The translations under genes were made by a program, and so were the position numbers. The notes beneath the pieces were generated by a model that made no database searches, was not told the origin of the DNA, and worked only from the letters and a program-made list of their open reading frames with translations. This document shows positions 50,901 to 57,664 of a DNA stretch of 64,000 nucleotides, one piece after another; the first letter of the stretch is position 1; every line of letters begins with the position of its first letter. Origin of the DNA: Pleomorphovibrio marinus. Its GTDB lineage: Bacteria; Bacteroidota; Bacteroidia; Cytophagales; Cyclobacteriaceae. The stretch lies in contig NZ_QCXY01000015.1 in the NCBI RefSeq assembly GCF_003347495.1, positions 1-64,000 on the forward strand, written 5' to 3'.

Positions 50901-52757
50901 TCCCCAAGCCTCCCACAATGCCGTCAGTGCAACCTGTACGGCAAAATTGGCCACATGGGCCAGTTCGGCCTGGGCTATTCGAGAATCATGCTCCTCCTTG
51001 TTGAGTTCATCGATAAGGGACCAGCCTGCTATGGGGCGGAGAATATGGTCGCATTTGGTCAAGGTATCCCTGTAGGCAGGTTCGGAGGCAAATAGTTCTC
51101 TGCCCATGGCCCACCACTGTGGCCCCATGCCTGAGAAAGCAAAGGCTAACCGTATAGACGATGCTGGCTTTGCTTTGCCTACTATCACATCTGCTCTTTC
51201 CTCCTTATGCTGGAATGCTTGCAGCCCCCCAACCATCTCTTCAAGATTGTTGCCCAAAACAGCCATTCTATACTCGTAATGGCTTTGCCTGTTGGCTGCT
51301 GCATTACATAGATTTCTTAAGGTGTTGGTAAACCCCTCTTTCAGACGCTGTTTATATCCTGCTACATAATCAGCCAGGGCTCCGGGTGCCCTGGCAGAAA
51401 TGCTGAGAAATTCCGTCTGTGAGGATAAAGGCTCTTCCGGTTTTTCCACCTGTGGAGGTTCTTCCAGAATAACGTGGGCGTTTGTACCCCCAAAACCAAA
51501 AGAGTTTACCCCAGCCCTGGCAGGTCGGAGAGTTTTAGGCCATTGCAGCAGGGCTGTGGCTACTTTCAGGTGGTATTGGTCAAAGGGAATTTCGGGATTT
51601 GGGGCAGAAAAATGCAGGCTTGGGGGGATTTTGCGATGCTTGAGCGCAAGTGCCGTTTTGATCAGTCCTGTGATACCTGCACCTGCTTCTAGGTGGCCCA
51701 CATTGGTTTTTACCGAACCTATATAACAGGGTTTTTCCGAATTCCTTGATGCACCAAACACCCTGCCCAAGGCGCCTGCTTCTATGGGGTCACCCGCTGA
51801 GGTCCCGGTGCCATGTGCCTCCACATACTGGATATCATTGGCGGCACACCCTGCAATTTTCAGGGTTTCTCGTATGAGCTTTTCCTGTGCATCCCCGTTG
51901 GGCAGGCTGATACCTGCGGTGCGCCCATCTTCATTGATGGCACTGCCCTTTATGACGGCATAGATAGGGTCGCCTTCTTCCAGTGCCTTTTTCATTGGTT
52001 TAAGAAGGACCACACCTGCCCCTTCACTGCGCACATATCCGTTGGCACTCTCATCGAAGGCCCTACATCTACCGTCTGGGGAGATCATTCCTGCTTTACA
52101 GAAGCCAACGGAGAGTTCTGGGGAAAGGATAAGGTTCACTCCCCCCACGATTGCCTGATCGGACTCCCCTCTATCCATACTTTGACAGGCCAGGTGAAGA
52201 GCGGTAAGGGACGAAGAGCAAGCAGATTCAATGGCGAAACTCGGGCCCTTCAAATCCAGGAGGTAAGAGATGCGGTTTGCCGCCACAGAAAGGGCATTGC
52301 CAATGTTGATATGGGAGTCAAGGAGTTTTCTCCTGCCAGGATGCACATGCATATCGGCATAATCATGGGTGGAAATACCAATAAATACACCGGTAGCTGT
52401 ACCTGCCAAGGCATCAGGAACCTGACCCCCGTCTGCTATGGCTTCCCAGGTTACCTCCAACAACAGGCGGTGTTGGGGATCCATCCTTTTGGCCTCCCTA
52501 GGGGAAATCCCAAAGAAGTCGGCATCAAAGCCATCCACTTGTTCCAAAAAACCTCCCCATTTGGAATAGATTTTCCCGGGTGTTTCGGGGTCAGGATCGA
52601 ATACCTCGTCCAAGTTAAAACGATCCCCGGGAACCTGGGTGATGGCATCTACCCCATTGCATAGAAGATCCCAGAATTGCTGGGGAGTGTTGGCTCCACC
52701 GGGAAAGCGGCACCCAATGCCAATGATGGCGATATCGTCATTTGTTGTCCTTCGCAT
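41985..52757 (-). CDS. Hybrid highly reducing PKS-NRPS megasynthase
   Basis: A 3590-residue megasynthase. Approximate order: KS 1-430 (ESACSSSL, Cys about 180; HGTGTSAGDP; KTNVGHLEAG); AT 535-840 (GHSSGE, Ser about 629); DH 900-1175 (NAHLVEDSIVFPGAGY; HPALLDAAFQ); C-methyltransferase 1235-1570 (ILEIGAGTGAAS about 1394); pseudo-KR 1590-1800; ER 1819-2142 (HSATGGVGLAAIQL); KR 2162-2400 (TGGLGGFG; NYSAAN); ACP 2430-2510 (GFDSL); condensation 2536-2966 (HHIAADSW); adenylation 2990-3495 (YTSGSTGRPKG; GELCIGGAGLARGY); PCP 3515-3580 (GGHSLM). A single module should build a methylated reduced polyketide iteratively, then condense it with one amino acid. The A-domain pocket reads DPWQFGLIDK, one residue from the glutamine code DAWQFGLIDK. 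No thioesterase or reductase domain follows the PCP. The DH motif has Asp where Gly is usual (HxxxDxxxxP). No phosphopantetheinyl transferase is in the window. Confidence 0.93.
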   Translation of the reverse strand: MRRTTNDDIAIIGIGCRFPGGANTPQQFWDLLCNGVDAITQVPGDRFNLDEVFDPDPETPGKIYSKWGGFLEQVDGFDADFFGISPREAKRMDPQHRLLLEVTWEAIADGGQVPDALAGTATGVFIGISTHDYADMHVHPGRRKLLDSHINIGNALSVAANRISYLLDLKGPSFAIESACSSSLTALHLACQSMDRGESDQAIVGGVNLILSPELSVGFCKAGMISPDGRCRAFDESANGYVRSEGAGVVLLKPMKKALEEGDPIYAVIKGSAINEDGRTAGISLPNGDAQEKLIRETLKIAGCAANDIQYVEAHGTGTSAGDPIEAGALGRVFGASRNSEKPCYIGSVKTNVGHLEAGAGITGLIKTALALKHRKIPPSLHFSAPNPEIPFDQYHLKVATALLQWPKTLRPARAGVNSFGFGGTNAHVILEEPPQVEKPEEPLSSQTEFLSISARAPGALADYVAGYKQRLKEGFTNTLRNLCNAAANRQSHYEYRMAVLGNNLEEMVGGLQAFQHKEERADVIVGKAKPASSIRLAFAFSGMGPQWWAMGRELFASEPAYRDTLTKCDHILRPIAGWSLIDELNKEEHDSRIAQAELAHVANFAVQVALTALWEAWGVKPDVVFGHSSGEIAASYVAGALSLEDALFLAYHRGRLQHTMAGFGGMLAAAVSEQEAQSLMKGKEDKVSLAAVNSKNSVTLSGDISLLKHIAKKLEQENRFCRILQVDVPYHAPQMKHIQEELLDVLREIKPKAASIPVVSSVRGSYIRGEEFNREYWWQNVRKPVRFDKAVKVLLEEDYTVFLEIGPHPVLATYLMECLSDHNSQASILPSLRRKEKERRMMLRSLAQLYVQGYPVNWQGLYPGRNYVPLPSYPWQRERHWIEPMPKQMSFSSGVDTGHPLLGHRIHSALPLWEVNLNDPRTEFLNAHLVEDSIVFPGAGYVEMMLSAAGEIWKGTPVTLKNIQFQKLLFLGASRDQLLQCFHQQESKSMEIYSPSENGDHWMYHASARIKEQQNGMAPEKVDLAAILKRCGREVPVEEHFRIIASIGFNYGSAFRGVRSIHAGEEEAIAQIALPPGLNAEPYRVHPALLDAAFQVLVVLASDRLESEELSGPIFPISIGQVSYQAPATGNFLAYIRVRKGSGALLEGDVMLMDQAGEVKIGVEGLKAKLLEETGEKKMRMNKGWSYAFKWEQREGISSTSKEQLLVRESEKIQNLAESNAQPPEDNADVRLYYEVVVPGMNRVAGIYAANALEELGWDYFAQKEENAATLSDKLGVKKEYKPLFKELYKMALSQLEEKGNTLENPGQLLDDLQQRVPAYSAECELVRMGGKNLAGILIGSTDVREVLLTVSSLEVLSSMYHNSPACRSYHEALAEVVASSFVDAKNHIAPKILEIGAGTGAASVEILPRLPENAQYVFTDISAYFATEARQRLGRASKHEFSVLDIEKDPISQGYQPHSFDMVVAANVLHTTQELKNSLSHVHHLLKPGGLLVILEITRKADWFNLVFGLLDGWWRFTDFEVRKDSPIIGRQEWKDLLSDYGFGDTRSLFTSSNGKETLQTITITHSNSNSTSLSSAKKEDNGKADSTKNQQGTWLLLADERGLAQRIAEGLGKKGDRCILAHCGKSYLQKDKNHFQLPVDEPESMKRLFAEGGIIEEGCKGVIYLWPTNAPTGDSLSSQLLLESQQFVCGGLLNLLQQQPENLIRKLWLVTSGAQNLTNGAASELTHIAQSTLWGMGRVVSNEFEEITCKMVDLGAVPSMPEIHNLVDLLLGEWEDEETALRGEKCYVRRLHRLSTEGIQPKENIRSMSPETDSFRLELAEPGALENLKLRETESPELGKEELIIRVHASGLNFQEVLLALGMLPREALPTELDNSALGLECAGIVVECGEKVTDFKPGDKVIALARAAHGSRAIAQSHLVAHKPKSLSFVQAASVVNAYVTAYYSLHQVAKVTKGERVLIHSATGGVGLAAIQLCEEIGAEIFTTAGSEQKRDYLRSLGINHVMDSRTLSFVDQVRNLTNGEGVDVVLNSLAGEAMEESLNLLRPYGRFVELGKRDIYENSVLGLLPFRRNLSYSAVDLQQMAIDRPDFANCMISQVVEEVGNGRWEGIPNTTFDLAEAENAFRYMAQAKHIGKIVLTLDHPSYPVHLASKPTIGQKEETYLVTGGLGGFGLATAQWLAQRGVKSLVLMSRSGKPKENGKLLEKLKKSGTQITVFSADVSKEKEVKRVLEFIRKQLPPLKGVVHAAMTLNDAALKDLDNKRLLEVMSPKMAGAWNLHRLTLEDELDHFILFSSMASPLGHPMQGNYSAANSFLDSLAGYRQQLGLPAQSIGWGAVAGAGYVSRHPEVVNYLNRAGLEGFSPVDALDTMEKLLGTDKAHVLIAKIDWHRWVNTHSVMATSTRFRNVLEEASASSQEEDKESDSPLETFRSTAPELRQEAMNTYLKGKLARVSGSKPDKIDMDRPLTEMGFDSLMAVELTTALNSDLGIKLPVVKILQGVNGHALGNTLLEKILPHSETEEVPEQQEMEQISNTAMPLSAEQSRFWYLEQASPGDPALHLVVAAKLTGPLDKASLQKSVQEVVRRHEALRTVVTFEDENPKQYIAPPMDIPMPYRDLRDVPLGKRAAEKQRIAKEEIQKPFHLDKPPLLRSLLIQTEEKEYLLLLMVHHIAADSWTMALIAKEVMALYAAYSDGKPSPLPEPALQYKDYVTRQKELLTPALINKQLDYWKQQLRELPSGGLAIPTDFPKKACKRIRGSHIPFELSKELSDKLRRLSKEEGVTLFVTLLASFQTLLHRYSNTTDISTGTPMATKSRAGTEDLLGCCMNTVVLRSNLSGNPRFRELLNRIRKVSLEAFEHQDVPFQKVVEELRPKREPGHSPLFSNMLILHTLQYPKLEMGKLSVKPVPVETGAAVSDFTLLMDDKEQLQGSLEYNTDLFEEATAKLMLSHLLHFLEEIGTAPDQKIDSIPLMNDKEQEHFYAQNNATFAGFPVEKCLHQLVEAQVSRTPESIAVVCGENQLTYQELNLRADKLAYKLRKLGVRSDSIVGIHLEKSPELVLSLLAVLKAGGAFLLLEPSLPPQHLAWMIADANPTVLIAREGLYKTLPKGGYKLLMMDKEKVVEDTNSMDFPNTNNGVKPEHLAYVVYTSGSTGRPKGVMVSHSAICNQVHWRQSTFPLKEEDAVLQRTALSFDPAVWEFFGPLSAGARLVIPESGTETDALRLTQLIALQKITHLQLTPGLLEALLEEASFVECQHLRRVFCGGEPMASQLMEKFFQQSNAELYNLYGPAEAAIDCTYWACKPKQQRRYAPIGKPIANVAVYILSQDNKLLPPGIPGELCIGGAGLARGYRNREELTAEKFIPHPIVETPEARLYRSGDLARYLPDGNIEWLGRMDEQIKIRGFRVEPGEVAAALKQHPEVREAAIVTEKGNNGEKRLLAYLVGKKNQSPPVEALKDYLDQQLPSYMRPSGIRFLNELPRLASGKLDLQALKAGGAADAETGRGYTPPKNKMEKRLIGILENLLDKKPIGITEDFFEIGGHSLMAMRYISAVNREFGTQLPVSVLVENGTVKKLACMLEEHAETKRVET

Positions 52758-52846
52758 GTCCGATTACATTAGTGTTACCCTTAGCCATTTTACTGGGGGG
52801 TCAGGGAAAGCCTCCAATAACCTATTTTGGTATTGGAACAAACAAA

Positions 52847-53533
52847 TCAGTAGCCTTGGCCTCCGAATGTGATGGTTCCGCCAGGCACCACCGTGGCCTG
52901 GTCCATCACAAAGCGATTTTCATCGAAGTCGAAGCGGGTGATGGTATGGGTTACGAAATTCCCTGTGGCATTTTGGAACCGGCCGGTTCCGCCTTCTATA
53001 TCCACCCTGGCAAAAGTTTCGACACCATCTCCTTCCATCACGAAATCGAGGCGATGGGTTTCGCCTCCTTCCACCATTCCAAAGATGGTATCCCCGTCAT
53101 CGGCGGTTAGGGTCATTTCTCCCGTGGCACTCACTACCGTTTCGCACTGACCTGTAAAGGGGCTGAACATAAAGTCGTAAGGATATTCGTGCTTTTCAAA
53201 AACCCTGGCAACAGGCCCTCCCGCAGGTCCTTCTGGCTCAAAAACCACATCCGCGGGATCCAGTTGATTTTCTATATCCCACACCGAGGATAATTCTAAA
53301 TGAAACCCGCCTAAATCCGCGAAAGTCACACTGCCGCTGATTTCACCGCCTCCCACTTCATCCCCACCACAAGGCATTTCATGTTCACGGGTGATGGCCC
53401 AGTCCAGCTCCAAGTCGGCAGCTACCATATCTAGGGAAATGGTCTGCGGACCGGGATCGGGACTATCATCGGAAGAACAGGAAGTGAAATACAGGAAACT
53501 TGAAAGGACGATTGTAGGAAATAGATACTTCAT
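52847..53533 (-). CDS. Small secreted lipoprotein, function unknown
   Basis: A 228-residue lipoprotein. The frame extends to 53560, but the ATG at 53533 gives a normal lipoprotein signal (MKYLFPTIVLSSFLYFTSC, lipobox Cys at 19). The mature part is acidic and beta-rich, with paired Gly-rich turns and the motif GGTGRFQNATGNFVTH near the end. That motif resembles allene-oxide-cyclase-like or similar small beta-barrel proteins; this likeness is weak. It lies 89 bases upstream of the PKS-NRPS on the same strand and could be its operon partner, but a biosynthetic role is not shown. No enzyme motif is evident. Confidence 0.75.
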   Translation of the reverse strand: MKYLFPTIVLSSFLYFTSCSSDDSPDPGPQTISLDMVAADLELDWAITREHEMPCGGDEVGGGEISGSVTFADLGGFHLELSSVWDIENQLDPADVVFEPEGPAGGPVARVFEKHEYPYDFMFSPFTGQCETVVSATGEMTLTADDGDTIFGMVEGGETHRLDFVMEGDGVETFARVDIEGGTGRFQNATGNFVTHTITRFDFDENRFVMDQATVVPGGTITFGGQGY

Positions 53534-54018
53534 AGTTACAATATGTTTTGGGTTCAACAAGAATTTGTCCTATGGCAGAAAGTTGGTATTTCTTTGTTCC
53601 TTCAAGTCCTTTGACCGGAGATTCTGTTCAAAACATTATTGGTTTCTGAATCTAAGTCACTGAGGACTTGTGGTCTAAGTTAGCGGATTTCGGGTGCAAA
53701 ATCAAAAAAATCAAGTACAAACTGAAATTGTATAAATGTTTTGGCTATAGCCGCTGGAGCTGATAATCTCCTTATTGCCTCCTGATAAAGCAGGAGGCAA
53801 TTCAAGGAACCCATGTGTTAAAAAGGATGTAGATTCAGCCAACATCTCAATAGGAATGCGGCTTTGGCTTTCATGATGGAACAAATCAGGGCTTTAAAGA
53901 AGAAATCTCCCTAAATTGGAGCAGTGAGCCAAGAAGCAAAATAATTTGGTACCGAAGATATATTTTATTATTAACATTTAACTTGGGTTAGATACATATT
54001 GAGAATAATTCGTTAAAT
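53534..54018. other. Intergenic region upstream of RAYT copy 1
   Basis: 485 bases without a gene. The first 170 bases probably carry the promoter of the lipoprotein gene (-). From about 53745 to 53870 lies one unit of the REP-like repeat family described in separate entries, and the rest is AT-rich. Confidence 0.6.
53775..53800. repeat. REP-like hairpin with perfect 10-bp stem (unit A)
   Basis: TTGCCTCCTG pairs perfectly with CAGGAGGCAA around ATAAAG. It is the best-preserved stem of the family. About 60 bases later CATCTCAATAGGAATGCGGC follows, the downstream marker shared by the other units. Confidence 0.88.
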
Positions 54019-54495
54019 TTGATTATACCTTTTTTTATTCTTCAGAGGCCATTTGTCAAGGTTTATATTCACTTTGTCTGGAGCACCAAAAACAGGGTTC
54101 CATTCCTTGATTCGAGAGAATTGAGGACTATGGTTTGGAACCATATAAGAGAAAATGCAGTGAAGAAAGATATCTTTATTGATCACGTAAACGGGTATTC
54201 GGATCACTGCCATTGTCTTATATCTTTAGGGATAGATCAAACCATTCAAAAAACAATGCAATTGGTTAAGGGCGAATCATCTTTTTGGATCAACAAAAAC
54301 AGGCTTACCCGCGAGAAATTTGAATGGCAGGATGAATATTTTGCTGTTTCTGTTTCTGAATCCATGATAGATGTGGTCAGGGGGTATATCAGGAATCAAG
54401 AAGAACATCACAAGGAAATAAACTTTCAAGAGGAGTATCAAAAATATATTGTTAAATATGGATTTGAGAGGTTCAAGGATGGAAGGTTTGGCTAA
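54019..54495 (+). CDS. REP-associated tyrosine transposase (RAYT, Y1 HUH family), copy 1
   Basis: A DNA-processing HUH endonuclease of the IS200/IS605-like Y1 family, which acts on palindromic REP repeats. The frame from TTG 54019 gives 158 residues. The HUH motif is DHCHCLISL, and the probable catalytic Tyr lies in GYIRNQEEHH. The family's normal start (MPFVKVYIHFVWSTKNR in copy 2) corresponds here to RPFVKVYIHF, because the ATG has become AGG. The gene must therefore start at an upstream TTG or be silent. The stop codon TAA lies inside the repeat motif GGCTAAAGCC, tying gene and repeat together. It is flanked on both sides by hairpin units. Confidence 0.82.
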   Translation: MIIPFFILQRPFVKVYIHFVWSTKNRVPFLDSRELRTMVWNHIRENAVKKDIFIDHVNGYSDHCHCLISLGIDQTIQKTMQLVKGESSFWINKNRLTREKFEWQDEYFAVSVSESMIDVVRGYIRNQEEHHKEINFQEEYQKYIVKYGFERFKDGRFG

Positions 54496-54706
54496 AGCCA
54501 ATGGTGTGGATAAGCATCCATTAGCCTCCAGCTAGAGCAGGAGGCAAATCAAGGAGCCGGGTTTTAAAAAGGATAGAGCATCATCCACCATCTCAATAGG
54601 GATGCCCATTTCCCTCAATTGACCTCTTTCGGGAGCTAAAAATTCAATTGGAATGCGGCTTTAGCCCATTCGATAATAAAATCCCTAATGAGGATGGGCT
54701 TTAGCC
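54490..54706. repeat. REP-like repeat unit B with inverted ends
   Basis: Begins with GGCTAAAGCC (54490-54499), overlapping the RAYT stop. It contains the hairpin GCCTCC...GGAGGC (54524-54545) and CATCTCAATAGGGATG. It then has two copies of the inverted motif GGCTTTAGCC (54657-54666 and 54697-54706). The opposed GGCTAAAGCC/GGCTTTAGCC ends give a composite, BIME-like architecture. The remaining bases up to 54819 show no gene. Confidence 0.85.
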
Positions 54707-54819
54707 AAAATTAATGGAATGTAAAGCCAAACTTCAAAGATCATGTATAAAGAAAGCACAGCCCTGATCAAAGCAACGGTGTCTTCGTCAATAAATCTTT
54801 CCTTTTGGGGAATCAGCTT

Positions 54820-55224
54820 TCAAAAATCCTTTTGAAAATCAGCCACATTCAAAATGGGAATGCCTTGGAAAGGATGCAGTTCCAGTAGGTGTATATCCCC
54901 TGAAACTATGCAGGAGGCTTTGGCAGATACTGCCAGCTCGAGGAATTTATTGTCTTTCGGGTCGCGGCAAACGTTGATTTCAAAACTAGGCTCTATAATC
55001 AGCGGACTTTTAAAAGTCAGTACGGTAAGGATTTCTTCTCTTTCGACTTCAACAAAATACCTATCCAGCTTTTTTCGATATAAAACTTCTGCAAATTCGT
55101 TAATTGTTGAATCTGAAAATACAAGTTTTCCAATTCGTAAAGCCCTGTTTAGGGCCTCGGCACTCACCGAATTTTTGATAAGATGTGCACTGATCAGTGC
55201 ACTGGTGTCAAAGACGAAAACCAA
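54820..55224 (-). CDS. PIN-domain toxin (putative TA toxin, COG1569 type)
   Basis: A 134-residue PIN-fold ribonuclease candidate. Acidic metal-binding residues appear in the usual order: FDTSALIS (Asp 6), INEFAEVLY (Glu about 43), DPKDNKFLELA (Asp about 89-92) and SGDIHLL (Asp about 110). It probably cleaves RNA when free of its antitoxin. The start is a TTG at 55224, because an in-frame stop lies a few codons upstream. It is one base after the antitoxin stop, indicating coupled translation. It lies within the RAYT/REP-rich stretch, typical of mobile accessory modules. Confidence 0.85.
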   Translation of the reverse strand: MVFVFDTSALISAHLIKNSVSAEALNRALRIGKLVFSDSTINEFAEVLYRKKLDRYFVEVEREEILTVLTFKSPLIIEPSFEINVCRDPKDNKFLELAVSAKASCIVSGDIHLLELHPFQGIPILNVADFQKDF

Positions 55225-55225
55225 A

Positions 55226-55453
55226 TTATTCGTCTTTCAGAATTTCATCCAATATTTCCTGCGTAAGACCGCGTTGAGCCATTTTTTCCCGTAGTTCCTC
55301 CAAAAATTGGATATAATCCTCAGTGCTGTCTTTCATTAATTGCTTGCATACCTGCGCTTCAACTGCTATGCTAATTTCTTTTTTCTTTTTCGAGGACGCA
55401 GCCTTCCAAGCCTTTGCCACCATGTCATCCACTTCCAATACGATACGTTCCAT
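55226..55453 (-). CDS. Cognate antitoxin of the PIN toxin
   Basis: A 75-residue, highly charged, helix-rich protein (MERIVLEVDDMVAKAWKAAS then a Lys run). It has the size and position of antitoxins paired with COG1569 PIN toxins. Its N-terminal strand followed by helices is compatible with a DNA-binding and toxin-neutralising role, but no named domain is certain. It precedes the toxin in the same transcript, and its own promoter should lie beyond 55453. Confidence 0.75.
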   Translation of the reverse strand: MERIVLEVDDMVAKAWKAASSKKKKEISIAVEAQVCKQLMKDSTEDYIQFLEELREKMAQRGLTQEILDEILKDE

Positions 55454-55589
55454 GGGTGTTCTGTTTGAGTCATATAAATGTACGAAAATCCCAAGGTATA
55501 AGATACAGGCTGTCTAAAGGGATTGGAAAAATCCCGGATAAACCGAAAAATGATACTGCTATATCATTGGATGTTTATTGCTAATTAAG

Positions 55590-55740
55590 GGTTTGAGAGG
55601 TTCAGGGATGGAAGGTTTGGCTAAAGCCAATTTTGCGGATAAACATCCATTAGCCTTTAGCTTGAGCAGGAGACAATCCAAGGAACCCAGGTTTTACAAT
55701 GATGGAGAATAAGCCAAAAATCTCATAAGGGTTGTCCGAT
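55590..55740. repeat. Decayed RAYT 3' tail plus REP-like unit C
   Basis: GGGTTTGAGAGGTTCAGGGA followed by TGGAAGGTTTGGCTAAAGCC copies the last codons and tail of the RAYT gene (compare 54460-54499), without the gene body. A degenerate hairpin (55651-55674) and an ATCTCATAAGG marker follow. It is a solo 3' remnant. The rest of 55454-55878 shows no gene and holds the antitoxin and GH109-like gene promoters. Confidence 0.75.
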
Positions 55741-55878
55741 CCTTAAATTGGTGCTTTCCGAGTCAAAGGCCCAAATATCCTTCCCCTAAAAGGCATTGAT
55801 TATAAAATAGATGAATGACTTTATAGAATTGTCAAAAAAAATCGTCAATTTATTGCTGATTAACCATAAACAGAAATA

Positions 55879-57333
55879 ATGAAAAACAGTAACCGCAGAA
55901 ATTTCCTGAAACTAACAGGATTAGGTTCTTTGGGACTATTTGGCAGTGCTAACCTTGCAGGATGCAGTACCAAGGAAAAAGACCAGACCCAAAAAAACCA
56001 AGGCAATGACATCAGCAGTCGAGAATATACCCAGCAATTCAATATGCACGGGTATGCTGCCCCGGCACTGGATGTGGTAAGAATGGGAATTACAGGCATT
56101 GGAAACAGGGGGTCAGGAACGGTGATGAGGTTTGCAAGCATAGAAGGCGTTGAAATTGTTGCCATTAACGATTTGGAAAAGGACAGGGTGGATGCTGCCA
56201 TAAAATCCATTGCAGAAACCCATGATCCTGTTGGATATTCCGACGGAGAAGAGGATTGGAAGAGAATGTGCGAACGCGACGATATCGATCTGATCGCCAT
56301 TGCCACCCCCTGGCATTTGCATACCGATCAGGCAGTCTTTGCAATGGAACATGGCAAACATGTTTTTACGGAATTGCCGGCAGCCCAGACGGTTGAGGAA
56401 TGCTGGAGGCTGGTAGAGGCATCGGAGCGAACAAAGAAGCACTGCGTGCAGATGTCGGGATCCTGCCATGAAGGGGATTCAGCATTTGTACTAAATATGA
56501 TCCGTAAAGGGTTATTTGGGGAAATTATTCATGGAGAAGGCGGCTATATCCATGATCTGATGAACCAATATAATTTTTCGAAAACCATGTACCACAACAT
56601 GTGGAGGCTGAATGAAAACATTGACAGGCATGGGAACTTATATCCACAACATGCCTTGACGCCCATGGCCCAGATGATGGATCTAAATTACGGGGACCAG
56701 ATGAGTCATTTGGTTTCCATGTCCTCGAATGATTTTATGATGGGGGAAAGGGCGAAGGAACTGGCGGCAGATGACGAATTCTGGATGTCTTATGTAGGCA
56801 AGGATTACCGCGGAAACATGAATTCCACCATGATCCGTACCCACAAGGGCCGCACTATTTTAATCCAACATGATGTGACCACCCCCCGTCCCGGAATCCG
56901 GTTTAACCTGATCGCCGGAACGAAAGCATCTTACCTTGCCAGGCCAGGCAGGATTGGGTATAGTTACAATGATGGTTGGATCTCTCAGGAAGAATACGAT
57001 GCTCTAGTAGAAGAACATACCCCTGAAATTACCAAGAGGTTTAATGCGTTGGTAGAGGCAGCGAATAGGCCCGGTCGGGCCCAGCGTTCCTATGAAAGAG
57101 TAAGTGCTACCGATTGGCGCTTGATTGATTGCCTCAGAAATGGATTGCCCGTAGAAATGGATGTCTATGATGCCGCACTTACCAGTTCGGTGATTCCATT
57201 GAGTGAATGGTCTGTGGCAAACAAGTCTGCCCCGGTGGATGTGCCTGATTTTACATCAGGAGCTTGGAAAAACAACCAGCGGGGAATGGATGTGGCACTT
57301 AAAAATGGAGGAGGAACGACCAGGATACTGTAG
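55879..57333 (+). CDS. GH109-like Gfo/Idh/MocA family protein, Tat-exported lipoprotein candidate
   Basis: A 484-residue protein with a twin-arginine signal (RRNFLKLTGLG) and a lipobox-like LAGC, so it is probably exported folded. The N-terminal NAD-binding domain has ITGIGNRGSG (about 73-82) and an acidic residue in AINDLEKDR. The central part has TELPAAQTVEE. HGNLYPQHALTPMAQMMDL (about 250-268) matches the GH109 signature (NLYPTHGLGP), with the Tyr and His used in the NAD-dependent, redox-assisted hydrolysis of alpha-N-acetylgalactosaminides. The Thr-to-Gln and Gly-to-Ala/Thr changes in that motif leave the substrate uncertain. It stands alone between repeat blocks. Confidence 0.85.
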   Translation: MKNSNRRNFLKLTGLGSLGLFGSANLAGCSTKEKDQTQKNQGNDISSREYTQQFNMHGYAAPALDVVRMGITGIGNRGSGTVMRFASIEGVEIVAINDLEKDRVDAAIKSIAETHDPVGYSDGEEDWKRMCERDDIDLIAIATPWHLHTDQAVFAMEHGKHVFTELPAAQTVEECWRLVEASERTKKHCVQMSGSCHEGDSAFVLNMIRKGLFGEIIHGEGGYIHDLMNQYNFSKTMYHNMWRLNENIDRHGNLYPQHALTPMAQMMDLNYGDQMSHLVSMSSNDFMMGERAKELAADDEFWMSYVGKDYRGNMNSTMIRTHKGRTILIQHDVTTPRPGIRFNLIAGTKASYLARPGRIGYSYNDGWISQEEYDALVEEHTPEITKRFNALVEAANRPGRAQRSYERVSATDWRLIDCLRNGLPVEMDVYDAALTSSVIPLSEWSVANKSAPVDVPDFTSGAWKNNQRGMDVALKNGGGTTRIL

Positions 57334-57370
57334 CTTGCCTTTCAGAAATGGACTGTTTTTTGGCAAGATT

Positions 57371-57617
57371 AATATGGGTTTGAGAGGTTCAGTGATAAAT
57401 GATTGGGCTAAAGCCAATGATGCTGATAATCTCCTTATGGCCTCCAGCTAAAGCAGGAGGCAATTTAAGGCAACTAAAGTAGGAGGCAATTTAAGGCAAC
57501 TAAAGCAGGAGGCACTTTAAGGCCTATAGCAAAAGTAGGAGGCAATTTAGGGGACAAATGATTTCTCAAGATTGCAGAATCAGGTAGCATCTCAATAGGA
57601 ATGCGGCTTTAGCCTGG
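57371..57617. repeat. RAYT 3' tail copy plus expanded REP-like unit D
   Basis: 57371-57430 is almost identical to the end of RAYT copy 2 and its tail (58074-58133), 703 bases away. This marks a tandem duplication boundary. The hairpin GCCTCCAGCT-AA-AGCAGGAGGC... lies at 57440-57461 (6-bp outer and 3-bp inner stem). It is followed by three or four short tandem units of AGGAGGCAATTTAAGGCA with ACTAAAG spacers to about 57560. The marker ATCTCAATAGGAATGCGGC and GGCTTTAGCC end the unit. Confidence 0.85.
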
Positions 57618-57664
57618 GTTAGGAATATTTTGTATATTTGGTTATACCTTCATCAATTATTCTA

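Noticed and set aside
51813-52664. 283-codon plus-strand frame opposite the KS region
   Set aside because: It is antisense to conserved KS motifs in the PKS-NRPS and shows no family features or signal of its own.
41985-52757. Polyunsaturated fatty acid (Pfa-type) synthase
   Set aside because: There are no tandem ACPs, and the chain continues into C-A-PCP domains.
57440-57617. Possible CRISPR array
   Set aside because: The units are short, uneven and adjacent to a transposase-linked hairpin, with no regular spacer-repeat pattern and no cas gene in the window.
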